Assembly (NCBI RefSeq): GCF_023715105.1
Contig: NZ_JAMBNO010000016.1
Location: forward strand, 1 to 64,000
Source of the DNA: Hydrogenophaga intermedia
Lineage (GTDB): Bacteria > Pseudomonadota > Gammaproteobacteria > Burkholderiales > Burkholderiaceae_C
Direction of reading: 5' to 3'
Length of the DNA stretch: 64,000 nt
Part shown: piece after piece, positions 45,604 through 53,995 of the stretch
Position numbering within the stretch: the stretch's first letter is position 1
How the letters are laid out: every line of letters begins with the position of its first letter
Notes under the pieces: model-generated
Told to the model about the DNA's origin: nothing
Databases searched by the model: none
Seen by the model: the letters and a program-made list of their open reading frames with translations, nothing else
Position numbers and translations under genes: made by a program

Positions 45604-46308
45604 TCAGATCGCCACCAGTTGGCGGACGCCCTTCTCCGCCATCTCGCTGCCCGGCCCGCTGGCGATCACCTCGCCACGCTCCATCACCAGATACCGGTCG
45701 GCCAAGGCCTCGGCAAAGTCGTAGTACTGCTCCACCAGCAGGATGGCCATGGGCTCACCGTCCAGACCGCGGTCAGCCAGTTGGCGCAGCACGCGGCCGA
45801 TGTCCTTGATGATGTTGGGCTGGATGCCCTCCGTGGGCTCATCAAGGATCAGCAGACGAGGCTTGCTGGCCAGTGCGCGCGCGATCGCCAGCTGTTGCTG
45901 CTGCCCGCCCGACAGGTCGCCGCCGCGGCGGCCCAGCATCTGCTGCAGCACCGGGAACAGCTCGAACAATTGCGGTGGCACCGGTGTACCGGCGGGCCGC
46001 GTCGCCAGGCCCATCTGCAGGTTCTCCTGCACCGTGAGGCGCGCAAAGATCTCGCGCCCCTGCGGCACATAGCCCATGCCCAGATGCGCACGCACGTAAG
46101 GCGCCGCACCCTGCACCGCCTGGCCGTTGAAGACGATATCGCCACTCTTGATGGGCACCATGCCCATGAGCGACTTCAGCAGCGTGGTTTTGCCCACGCC
46201 GTTGCGGCCCAGCACCACCGTGATCTGGCCCACCTGCGCCTGCAGGCTGACCCCGCGCAGGATGTGGCTGCCGCCGTAGTACTGGTGAACGTCTTTCACT
46301 TCGAGCAT
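45604..46308 (-). CDS. urtE: Urea ABC transporter ATP-binding protein UrtE
   Basis: This 234-residue LivF-like ATPase has Walker A GRNGVGKTT, signature LSGGQQQQLAIARAL, Walker B LLILDEPTEGIQPNII and the UrtE-typical LEVKDVHQYYGGSHILRGVS start. The start is ATG 46308, one base before the urtD stop region. It is last of the urtABCDE operon and energises uptake of urea for urease. Confidence 0.95.
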   Translation of the reverse strand: MLEVKDVHQYYGGSHILRGVSLQAQVGQITVVLGRNGVGKTTLLKSLMGMVPIKSGDIVFNGQAVQGAAPYVRAHLGMGYVPQGREIFARLTVQENLQMGLATRPAGTPVPPQLFELFPVLQQMLGRRGGDLSGGQQQQLAIARALASKPRLLILDEPTEGIQPNIIKDIGRVLRQLADRGLDGEPMAILLVEQYYDFAEALADRYLVMERGEVIASGPGSEMAEKGVRQLVAI

Positions 46309-46309
46309 G

Positions 46310-47185
46310 TCAGCGTCCCAGGTAAACCTCGATGACACGCTCGTCGGCCTGCACTTCGTCGAGCGTTCCTTCGGCCAGCACCGATCCATCGCACAGCACC
46401 GTCACCTTCTCGGCGATGGTGCGGATGAAGGCCATGTCGTGCTCGACCACCATGAGCGAATGCCGGCCCTTGAGCGAGAGGAACAGTTGCGCGGTGCGCT
46501 CGGTCTCCTCATCCGTCATGCCGGCCACCGGTTCGTCGAGCAGCAGCAGCTTCGGGTCCTGCATGAGCAGCATGCCGATCTCCAGCCACTGCTTCTGCCC
46601 GTGACTCAACTCACCGGCGAGGCGCGTGACCTGCTCGGCCAGGTGGATGGTGAGCAGCACTTCGGCCAGGCGGTCGCGCTGCTCGCCCGTCGGCGCGAAG
46701 TGCATCGACGGCCATACCCGCTTGTTGGTGGCCAGCGCGAGCTCCAGGTTCTCAAAGACCGTGAGCTGCTCGAACACCGTGGGCTTCTGGAACTTGCGGC
46801 CGATGCCCAGGCTGGCGATCTCTGCCTCGCGGTGGCGCAGCAGGTCGATGGTGGAACCGAAGAACACCGTGCCTTGGTCGGGCCGCGTCTTGCCGGTGAT
46901 GATGTCCATCATCGTGGTCTTGCCCGCGCCGTTGGGGCCGATGATGCAGCGCAACTCGCCTGGAGCGATGTCCAGCGACAGTCCGTTGATGGCCTTGAAA
47001 CCGTCGAAGGCGACGTGCACGTCTTCCAGGTAGAGGATGCGCCCGTGCGCGACGTCGACCTCGCCCGGCACCACCGGGCGCGAGAAGCCCGCGCGCCGGC
47101 CACCGGATTCCGTGTTGCCCGATGGCAGCACACCCGCAAAGCGCTGCATGCGCTCGGCACCAGCCTGCATGAGGTCCGGCGTCAT
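46310..47185 (-). CDS. urtD: Urea ABC transporter ATP-binding protein UrtD
   Basis: This 291-residue LivG-like ATPase has an N-terminal extension of about 45 residues before ILYLEDVHVAFDGFKAINGL. Walker A is [20 protein letters not shown], the signature LSHGQKQWLEIGMLL and Walker B LLLLDEPVAGM. TGKTRPD is a urea-transporter-specific feature. The start overlaps the urtC stop by 4 bases. Confidence 0.95.
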   Translation of the reverse strand: MTPDLMQAGAERMQRFAGVLPSGNTESGGRRAGFSRPVVPGEVDVAHGRILYLEDVHVAFDGFKAINGLSLDIAPGELRCIIGPNGAGKTTMMDIITGKTRPDQGTVFFGSTIDLLRHREAEIASLGIGRKFQKPTVFEQLTVFENLELALATNKRVWPSMHFAPTGEQRDRLAEVLLTIHLAEQVTRLAGELSHGQKQWLEIGMLLMQDPKLLLLDEPVAGMTDEETERTAQLFLSLKGRHSLMVVEHDMAFIRTIAEKVTVLCDGSVLAEGTLDEVQADERVIEVYLGR

Positions 47186-48306
47186 CGTGCTTGGCCTCCC
47201 CGCAGCTTCTTCAACAACCCCACCACCCCCTGCGGCATGAAGAGCGTGACGGCGATGAACAGGCCACCCAGCACGTAGAGCCAGAACTCGGGGAAGGTCA
47301 CGGTGAGCCAGCTCTTGGCGCCGTTGACGAGAAAGGCGCCCACGATCGGGCCGACGAGCGTGCCGCGCCCCCCCACCGCGGCCCAGATCGCGATCTCGAT
47401 GCTGTTGGCCGGACTCATCTCGCTCGGGTTGATGATGCCCACCTGCGGCACGTAGAGCGCGCCGGCCACGCCGCACATCACGGCCGAGATGGTCCAGATG
47501 GCGAGCTTGTAGGGCAGCGGGTCGTAGCCGCAAAACATGGTGCGGTTCTCGGCGTCGCGGATGGCCTGCAGCACGCGGCCGAACTTGCTGCGCACCAGCC
47601 AGCGGGCGAGCAGGAAGAAGCCCAGCAGCGTGAGGCCGGTCAGCACGAACAACGTCATGCGCATCTGCGGCGTGGCAATGGCGATGCCCAGGATGCGCTT
47701 GAAATCGGTGAAACCGTTGTTGCCGCCGAAGCCGGTCTCGTTGCGAAAGAACAGCAGCAGCGCCGCGTAGGTGAGCGCCTGCGTGATGATGGAGAAGTAC
47801 ACGCCCTTGATGCGCGAGCGAAAGGCAAAGTAGCCGAACACGAAGGCCACGCCGCCCGGGACGAGCACGACGAGCGCGAGCGTGGCGATGAAGCTGTCGG
47901 ACAAGGCCCAGTGCCAGGGCAGTTCCTTCCAGTCGAGGAACACCATGAAGTCCGGCAGGTCGCTCTGGTACTGGCCGTCACGGCCGATCTGGCGCATGAG
48001 GTACATGCCCATCATGTAGCCGCCGAGCGCAAAGAACAGACCATGGCCGAGCGAGAGGATGCCGCTGTAGCCCCAGATCAGATCCATGGCCAGCGCACAG
48101 ATCGCGTAGCACATGATCTTGCCGATCAGGCCCACGGCGTAGTCGCTCAGATGCAGCGGGCTCGATTCGGGCAGCATCAGGTTGAGCACCGGCGCCAGCG
48201 CACACACCGCGAGCAGCGCGATCAGGAAGGCGCTCCAGCCGGCGCGCGTGAGCAGGGGTGCGCGCGCGGGCAGCACCACGGCTTGGACGTTCGGCATACC
48301 ACTCAT
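47182..48306 (-). CDS. urtC: Urea ABC transporter permease UrtC
   Basis: This 374-residue LivM-like inner-membrane permease has about ten hydrophobic segments. Typical blocks are AICALAMDLIWGYSGILSLG-HGLFFALGGY, ITQALTYAALLLFFRNETGF-GGNNGFTDF and WAAVGGRGTLVGPIVGAFLV. It overlaps urtB and urtD by 4 bases on each side, so the operon is tightly coupled. Confidence 0.95.
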   Translation of the reverse strand: MSGMPNVQAVVLPARAPLLTRAGWSAFLIALLAVCALAPVLNLMLPESSPLHLSDYAVGLIGKIMCYAICALAMDLIWGYSGILSLGHGLFFALGGYMMGMYLMRQIGRDGQYQSDLPDFMVFLDWKELPWHWALSDSFIATLALVVLVPGGVAFVFGYFAFRSRIKGVYFSIITQALTYAALLLFFRNETGFGGNNGFTDFKRILGIAIATPQMRMTLFVLTGLTLLGFFLLARWLVRSKFGRVLQAIRDAENRTMFCGYDPLPYKLAIWTISAVMCGVAGALYVPQVGIINPSEMSPANSIEIAIWAAVGGRGTLVGPIVGAFLVNGAKSWLTVTFPEFWLYVLGGLFIAVTLFMPQGVVGLLKKLRGGQAR

Positions 48307-49904
48307 GCTTCCACGCTCCGGCCCTTGAGGGCGAAGATGCCTTGCGGGCGCTTCTGGATGAACACGATGATGAAGACCAGCACCGCGATCTTGGCCAGCA
48401 CCGCACCGGCCCAGCCTTCGATGAACTTGTTGAGCAGGCCCAGGCCGAGCGCGGCGTACACCGTGCCCGCGAGTTGGCCCACACCGCCCAGCACCACCAC
48501 CATGAACGAATCCACGATGTAGGCTTGGCCGAGGTCGGGGCCGACGTTGCCGATCTGCGAAAGCGCGCAGCCCGCCAGGCCCGCGATGCCCGAGCCCAGT
48601 GCGAAGGCCCAGGTGTCGATGCGCGCGGTGTTCACGCCCATGCAGGCAGCGATCGGCCGGTTCTGGGTGACGCCGCGCACGAACAGGCCGAGCCGGGTGC
48701 GCGCGATCAGCAGCGCCACGCCGATGAGCACCGCCGCGGCAAAGGCCAGGATGACCAGGCGGTTGAAGGGCAGGTTCAGGCTGCCAAGCAAGGTGATGTT
48801 GCCGCTCATCCAGCTCGGGTTTTCCACCGCCACGTTCTGCGCGCCGAACAGGCTGCGCACCGCCTGCATGAGCACGAGCGAGATGCCCCAGGTGGCCAGC
48901 AGCGTCTCCAGCGGGCGACCATAGAGGAAGCGGATCACCGTGCGCTCCATCACCGCGCCCACCAAAGCCGAGGCAGCGAACGCCACGGGCAGTGCGAGCA
49001 GCAGGTAGGCGTCGAACCAGCCAGGCAAGTGGGTTCGGAACAGCCCCTGCACCAGCCACGTGGCATAAGCGCCGATCATGATGAGCTCACCATGGGCCAT
49101 GTTGATGACGCCCATGAGCCCGTACGTGATGGCCAGCCCGAGTGCGGCCAGCAACAGGATGCTGCCCAGGCTGATGCCCGTGAACGCCTGGCCCAGACCG
49201 CTGGCCAAGGCCACGCGGCGGTCGATGGCGGCGAGCGATTTCGCCAGCGCGGCCTTGACCGCGGGGCTCGATTCCTGCTGCTGACGCTCCTCGATCAGCG
49301 GGCGCACGATGGGCTGGCGCGCCTCGCCCAGCTTCACCGCCGCGGCCAGGCGCTGGGCCTCGTCGTCGCTGGCCAATTGCATGGCCGCCTGCGCGAGCTC
49401 GAGCGATTGGCGCGCCTGCGCATCGAGCTCACCTGCGAGCGCCTTCTCGATCAAGGGCAGGCCGGCCGGGTCGGGATCGTTGAACGCGTTGCGCTGCAGG
49501 CTGCGCGCGGCCTCGCGCTGGCGCTCGGGGCCAGCGGTGAAGAGTTCGATGCCGGCCAGCGCCGTGTCGAGGACGCCGCGCAGGCGGTTGTTGACCATGG
49601 CGTCCTCGGCCAGCTCGGGCAGGGTCGCCGCCTGCCCGCTCACCGCATCGCGCGCGGTGTCACCGTCGACGATGAAGACCTGCGTTTCGCTGAACCTGAG
49701 CGACTCGGCAGCGAGCGCGCGCAGCACGTCGGCGGCGCGCGCATCGCCCGAAGCGGCCAGGCGGTTGATGGCGGCGATGCGTTCGTCCGTGTCACCGCGC
49801 GCCACCGCCAGCGCGTCGGCGGCGCTCAGCGCATGCGCGGGGCCTGCAAGCGCAAGACAGGCTGCCAGCAGCACACAACATCGAACGAACACACCCCGCA
49901 TCAC
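48303..49904 (-). CDS. urtB: Urea ABC transporter permease UrtB
   Basis: This 533-residue LivH-like permease has, as usual for UrtB, a long N-terminal periplasmic domain (signal peptide to residue 26, then about 200 helical residues with HEAT-like character). The membrane part begins near GISLGSILLLAALGLAITYG, with VINMAHGELIMIGAYATW and RNVA-type loops (LFGAQNVAVENP). It sits 9 bp downstream of urtA. Confidence 0.95.
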   Translation of the reverse strand: MMRGVFVRCCVLLAACLALAGPAHALSAADALAVARGDTDERIAAINRLAASGDARAADVLRALAAESLRFSETQVFIVDGDTARDAVSGQAATLPELAEDAMVNNRLRGVLDTALAGIELFTAGPERQREAARSLQRNAFNDPDPAGLPLIEKALAGELDAQARQSLELAQAAMQLASDDEAQRLAAAVKLGEARQPIVRPLIEERQQQESSPAVKAALAKSLAAIDRRVALASGLGQAFTGISLGSILLLAALGLAITYGLMGVINMAHGELIMIGAYATWLVQGLFRTHLPGWFDAYLLLALPVAFAASALVGAVMERTVIRFLYGRPLETLLATWGISLVLMQAVRSLFGAQNVAVENPSWMSGNITLLGSLNLPFNRLVILAFAAAVLIGVALLIARTRLGLFVRGVTQNRPIAACMGVNTARIDTWAFALGSGIAGLAGCALSQIGNVGPDLGQAYIVDSFMVVVLGGVGQLAGTVYAALGLGLLNKFIEGWAGAVLAKIAVLVFIIVFIQKRPQGIFALKGRSVEA

Positions 49905-49913
49905 ACCCCCGCC

Positions 49914-51218
49914 TTACTTGGACGCGACCTTGGCGGCCTTGGTGGGCACGTTCTTCTTGCCCGCGTTCTCGGTGATGTAGTCGCTCCACGGATCGGCCAC
50001 GACCGGGCCCGGGGTCTTCCACACCACGTTGAACTGGCCGTCGGCGCGCACTTCGCCGATGAACACCGGCTTGTGCAGGTGGTGGTTCTCCTTGTCCATG
50101 GTGGAGATGAAGCCACCCGGGGCCTGGAAGGTCTGGCCGTACATGGCCTGGCGCACCTTGTCGACATCGGTGCTCTTGGCCTTGGTGACCGCCTGTGCCC
50201 ACATGTTGAAGCCGATGTAGGTGGCCTCCATCGGATCGTTGGTGATAGGCTTGTCCTTGTGGCCGGCGATGTTCTTGGCCTTGGCGTAGTCACTCCACTT
50301 CTTCACGAACGCGGTGTTGGCCGGGTTCTTGATGCTCATGAAGTAGTTCCAGGCGGCCAGGTGACCCACCAGCGGCTTGGTGTCCACGCCACGCAGCTCT
50401 TCCTCACCCACCGAGAAGGCCACCACCGGCACGTCCTTGGCCGACAGGCCGGCGTTGCCGAGTTCCTTGTAGAACGGCACGTTGGAGTCGCCGTTGATGG
50501 TGGAGACCACCGCCGTCTTCTTGCCTTCGGCCGAGAACTTCTTGATCTTCGCGATGATGGTCTGGTAGTCGCTGTGACCGAAGGGCGTGTACTCCTCCAT
50601 GATGTCGGCGTCGGCCACGCCCTTGCTCTTCAAGAAGGCGCGCAGGATCTTGTTGGTGGTGCGCGGGTACACGTAGTCGGTGCCCAGCAGCACGAAGCGC
50701 TTGGCCGAGCCGCCGTCCTTGCTCATGAGGTACTCCACCGCGGGAATGGCCTGCTGGTTGGGCGCGGCGCCGGTGTAGAACACGTTGGGGCTGAGCTCTT
50801 CGCCTTCGTACTGCACGGGGTAGAACAGCAGACCGTTGTTCTCTTCCACCACCGGCAGCACCGACTTGCGGCTCACCGAGGTCCAGCAACCGAAGATCAC
50901 GGCCACCTTGTCCTGCGTCAGCAACTGCTTGGTCTTCTCGGCAAACAGCGGCCAGTTGGAGGCCGGATCCACCACCACCGCCTCGAGCTTCTTGCCCAGC
51001 AGACCGCCCTTGGCGTTGATCTCGTCGATCGCCATCAGCACCGTGTCCTTGAGCACGGTCTCCGAGATGGCCATGGTGCCCGAGAGGCTGTGCAGCACGC
51101 CGACCTTGATGGTCTCCTGCGCGTGGGCACTCAGGCCGGTGAAGCCGAGCGAGGCCACCGTGGCCGCAGCGGCCAGGGTCTTGAGCGTCAGACGACGCGG
51201 TTGGGAAATGTTCGACAT
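49914..51218 (-). CDS. urtA: Urea ABC transporter substrate-binding protein UrtA
   Basis: This 434-residue periplasmic urea receptor has a signal peptide with cleavage near AHA-Q. The mature part starts ETIKVGVLHSLSGTMAISET. Further signatures are VVVDPASNWPLFAEKTKQLL, FGCWTSVSRKSVLPVVEENN and GHLAAWNYF. The start at 51218 has AGGAG 8 bases before it; the frame is open much further upstream without support. It is first in the urtABCDE operon, usually induced by nitrogen limitation. Confidence 0.96.
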   Translation of the reverse strand: MSNISQPRRLTLKTLAAAATVASLGFTGLSAHAQETIKVGVLHSLSGTMAISETVLKDTVLMAIDEINAKGGLLGKKLEAVVVDPASNWPLFAEKTKQLLTQDKVAVIFGCWTSVSRKSVLPVVEENNGLLFYPVQYEGEELSPNVFYTGAAPNQQAIPAVEYLMSKDGGSAKRFVLLGTDYVYPRTTNKILRAFLKSKGVADADIMEEYTPFGHSDYQTIIAKIKKFSAEGKKTAVVSTINGDSNVPFYKELGNAGLSAKDVPVVAFSVGEEELRGVDTKPLVGHLAAWNYFMSIKNPANTAFVKKWSDYAKAKNIAGHKDKPITNDPMEATYIGFNMWAQAVTKAKSTDVDKVRQAMYGQTFQAPGGFISTMDKENHHLHKPVFIGEVRADGQFNVVWKTPGPVVADPWSDYITENAGKKNVPTKAAKVASK

Positions 51219-51493
51219 GGCGCTTCTCCTGTGATCCGTTGATGAAATGACGCGGTCTCTGTCCACCGGCTTCGTGGCCGCGAGGGCAGGCGTGACGGAT
51301 GCTAGGGAGAAGGTTCGGTGACGTATGTACGCCGGGTGGCGTACACGAGGCAGGCATGACGAATTCATGAGCACCGGAACCCGGGAGCACGGCAGCCCAC
51401 GTAAACGCGGGCCTGAACACGAACGGCCCACCCGCCGCACGGAGACACCCGTGCCTCGCGAACCTCACCCGCCGCCCATCTGGCGGCCTTCCC
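51219..51493. promoter_or_regulatory. urtA upstream region with inverted repeat
   Basis: This 275-bp gap lies between the divergent urtA and the first NEL-like gene. At 51327-51344, GTACGCC and GGCGTAC form a perfect inverted repeat around GGGT, about 110 bp before the urtA start, a candidate operator for either promoter. I cannot call sigma-54 or sigma-70 boxes with confidence. Confidence 0.45.
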
Positions 51494-53956
51494 ATGAGAT
51501 CACGCAGCCTGTCGACACCCGACCTCCCCCGTCCTGTTCTTGCGCAACGCCGCCATTCCGATCCGCCCAAGGCCACGCCGCGACACAGCACGCTGGCGAA
51601 CAGACTTCTCGACGACCCACGCAAAGCCCGCCTGGTCATCGTTTCCCCGGCCGAATCACAGCTGGACACCGAAGACGAGGAACAGTTGTCGGCCTGGGAG
51701 GCCGGTCTGCAAGAACAGGGGCTTCGCGTCATCCACCTCGCGATGGACGATGACGCAGGCGCCATCGACCTCCTGTGCGACATGCTGGATCCGGTCGTGG
51801 ATGAGCGCACGCAGATCGTGGTGCTCCATGACCCAACAATCCGCACGAAAAGCGAATCCAGGGCGATATCCGGGGACATCGGTCATCGGCTCAGTCAATC
51901 GGGCAGCCACTGCCCGGCGCCCATCGTCATCGACAGCGGCCACCTGGCGGCTGACGAACTGGAGCCTCGCCTGAAGGCATTGGTCTGCGTCGAGCACGAA
52001 CCCACCGGCGCGCGCAACGCCCATGCGGTGCCCTTTGCTCGACTGATTGCCATGGGCGATCTGCTCGACCCAATGCCGCCGGCGCTGCTGATCGTCAAAG
52101 TCGGATCGTTCACCGCCGGGGAGCAGGCCTTCCTGATGCAACTGTCAGATTCCCTGGGATCGGCACCGCTGCTGTGCCTTTCAGTGACCGACCCCGCCGG
52201 GGATCTGACCCAGATCAAACCGCTGCTGCTGGCCAGGCTCACACTCATGACCCCGACCCTGGTGCTCTGTTCCAGCAGCAACGATCGCATGGCCTTCATG
52301 CTCTGCCATGAACTGAGCATGCTCGCTGGCGAGCTGCCGGACGCTGCCCTGGCCTTCAAGCCGGGGGCCGTGGGCAAGGCCGAGATGGCGACCATCGACC
52401 ACAGCACACCCATGGAAGCACTTCAGCGCCTTTCCTCCACCGCTCCAGAGCAATGGAAGGCATCGATGGCCTGGCTCGACGCCCAATACATCGACCAACT
52501 GACCGCGTGGACGAAGCGACCCGGGCACTGCGATGGTCAATATCCCCATGCGGGAATGGCCATCGTTCGCTACCTCACGCGGCTGCTGGCTGCCACGCAA
52601 AAGGCACCGCACGCGCCCATCAAAGCCATCATTTCCGTGCAGGGCCTGTTGTGCCTGCCGCCCCTGCCACCCCATCGGCGCTTCGAGGCCATCACACTGA
52701 CCGGATGCGCGTTCTCTGACCTCAAGCCCCTGCCGGGCGGCATGCGCAGCCTGCGTGTCATTCTGAGCGGTACACAAGATATCGATCTGGACACGGCGAC
52801 GGTATCTTGTTGCGAACAAATCCACCTGGAGGACAACAAGCTCACGTCGGTTCCTGCCTGCTTGTGGCAACTGCCCCGGACCGTGACCGTCTTCCTCGGC
52901 GGTGCCGCTCTCGCCAACGACTGCAGGCGCATTCTTCAAGCGACCCACCACACACCGGGCTACGCGGGACCGACTTTCGTTCTGGTCGGTGTCGTCGAGC
53001 CAGCCTCGCCAACCGCCGAACCGGCACTGGCGATTGCTCTGCGCAGACTGTCCGGATTGCGCCCCGCAGCCAGCCTTCCGCTGGTCTGGCGCAGGGCCCT
53101 GCGGCTCATGGGAACCGATGAATTCGTCGAATGGGTCGACCGCCTCGCGCAGCTGCCAGCGGCGCTGCGCGAGAAGATCGGCCCCAAGCTGCACACACTG
53201 ATGTCGCAATGCGCGATCAGCAAGTCATTGCGACTGCTGGTGCTCCAGACGGTCCACGACGCCAGCATCAGCTGCGACGACCGCATTCTGCTCAGCTGGG
53301 AACGCGTGCAGATCGCTGTCAAATGCCACAACGCCGCGCGGCAGAAGTGGTCGCCGGCGCAACTGATTCACCTCGGTCGGCAGGTGTATCGGTTCGAGCG
53401 GTTGATGAAGATCGCGCAGGATCGGATACGGCAGTTGCGCGAGTTCCTGGCGGCCACCGGCGAGGACATGGGCGCACTGGATGAGCTGCAGACCATGCTC
53501 GCTTACCTCTCGATGTCCTACGGCCCGCTGGAATGCGACAACGACACCGGTTTCGGTCAGTTCATCGATGAGGACATTTCCCACGTCTCGCTCAAGGATG
53601 TTTCGCGGGCAATCAAGCAGGTCAAGCGCGAGGAAAACACACACTTCGCCCAGTTCCTGGTCACGTGGGACCCCTGGCTCAAGCTGTTGCAGACACATAA
53701 ACCGCAACAGCTGAGCGCCATCCGCGACGACAGCAACAACGAGCAGCTGCGCCAACGCTGGACGCGCCGCGTCAAGCGCAACGCACAGGCCATTGGCCTG
53801 GACGGCAGGGAACTGGCGGACGCCGTCACCAAGGGGGTGGTGGCCATTGCCAACGAGAGACAGGTGAGAAAGTTGCTCAAGCTCACGCGCGCGATGCTGC
53901 AGGAGAAAGACAGGCTGGATCTGCTGGACCCACCGTGGCCCGCAGACCACTCATGA
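51494..53956 (+). CDS. NEL-type E3 ubiquitin-ligase-like protein with LPX leucine-rich repeats
   Basis: This is an 820-residue protein. The N terminus is Ser/Pro/Arg-rich and disordered (about residues 1-45), as in secreted effectors. An alpha/beta region (about 45-380) is not recognised. Leucine-rich segments of the LPX type follow (LPPLPPHRRFEAITLTGCAF, LKPLPGGMRSLRVILSG, LEDNKLTSVPACLWQLP). The C-terminal part from about 510 matches the NEL fold of IpaH/SspH/NopM: GTDEFVEWVDRLAQLP, catalytic-type Cys594-Asp-Asp-Arg in CDDRILLSWERVQIAV, LGRQVYRFERLMKIAQDRIR, and REENTHFAQFLVTWDPW. NEL enzymes ubiquitinate host proteins. No secretion genes are in the window. It converges with a second NEL-like gene. 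Confidence 0.75.
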   Translation: MRSRSLSTPDLPRPVLAQRRHSDPPKATPRHSTLANRLLDDPRKARLVIVSPAESQLDTEDEEQLSAWEAGLQEQGLRVIHLAMDDDAGAIDLLCDMLDPVVDERTQIVVLHDPTIRTKSESRAISGDIGHRLSQSGSHCPAPIVIDSGHLAADELEPRLKALVCVEHEPTGARNAHAVPFARLIAMGDLLDPMPPALLIVKVGSFTAGEQAFLMQLSDSLGSAPLLCLSVTDPAGDLTQIKPLLLARLTLMTPTLVLCSSSNDRMAFMLCHELSMLAGELPDAALAFKPGAVGKAEMATIDHSTPMEALQRLSSTAPEQWKASMAWLDAQYIDQLTAWTKRPGHCDGQYPHAGMAIVRYLTRLLAATQKAPHAPIKAIISVQGLLCLPPLPPHRRFEAITLTGCAFSDLKPLPGGMRSLRVILSGTQDIDLDTATVSCCEQIHLEDNKLTSVPACLWQLPRTVTVFLGGAALANDCRRILQATHHTPGYAGPTFVLVGVVEPASPTAEPALAIALRRLSGLRPAASLPLVWRRALRLMGTDEFVEWVDRLAQLPAALREKIGPKLHTLMSQCAISKSLRLLVLQTVHDASISCDDRILLSWERVQIAVKCHNAARQKWSPAQLIHLGRQVYRFERLMKIAQDRIRQLREFLAATGEDMGALDELQTMLAYLSMSYGPLECDNDTGFGQFIDEDISHVSLKDVSRAIKQVKREENTHFAQFLVTWDPWLKLLQTHKPQQLSAIRDDSNNEQLRQRWTRRVKRNAQAIGLDGRELADAVTKGVVAIANERQVRKLLKLTRAMLQEKDRLDLLDPPWPADHS

Positions 53957-53995
53957 ACCTTGGCCCTGGCCCGCAGCCACCTGCCACCAGCCTCC

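Noticed and set aside
48258..51242. A 994-codon plus-strand frame across urtC, urtB and urtA
   Set aside because: Antisense shadow of the urt operon with low-complexity His/Ala/Arg composition and no ribosome site.
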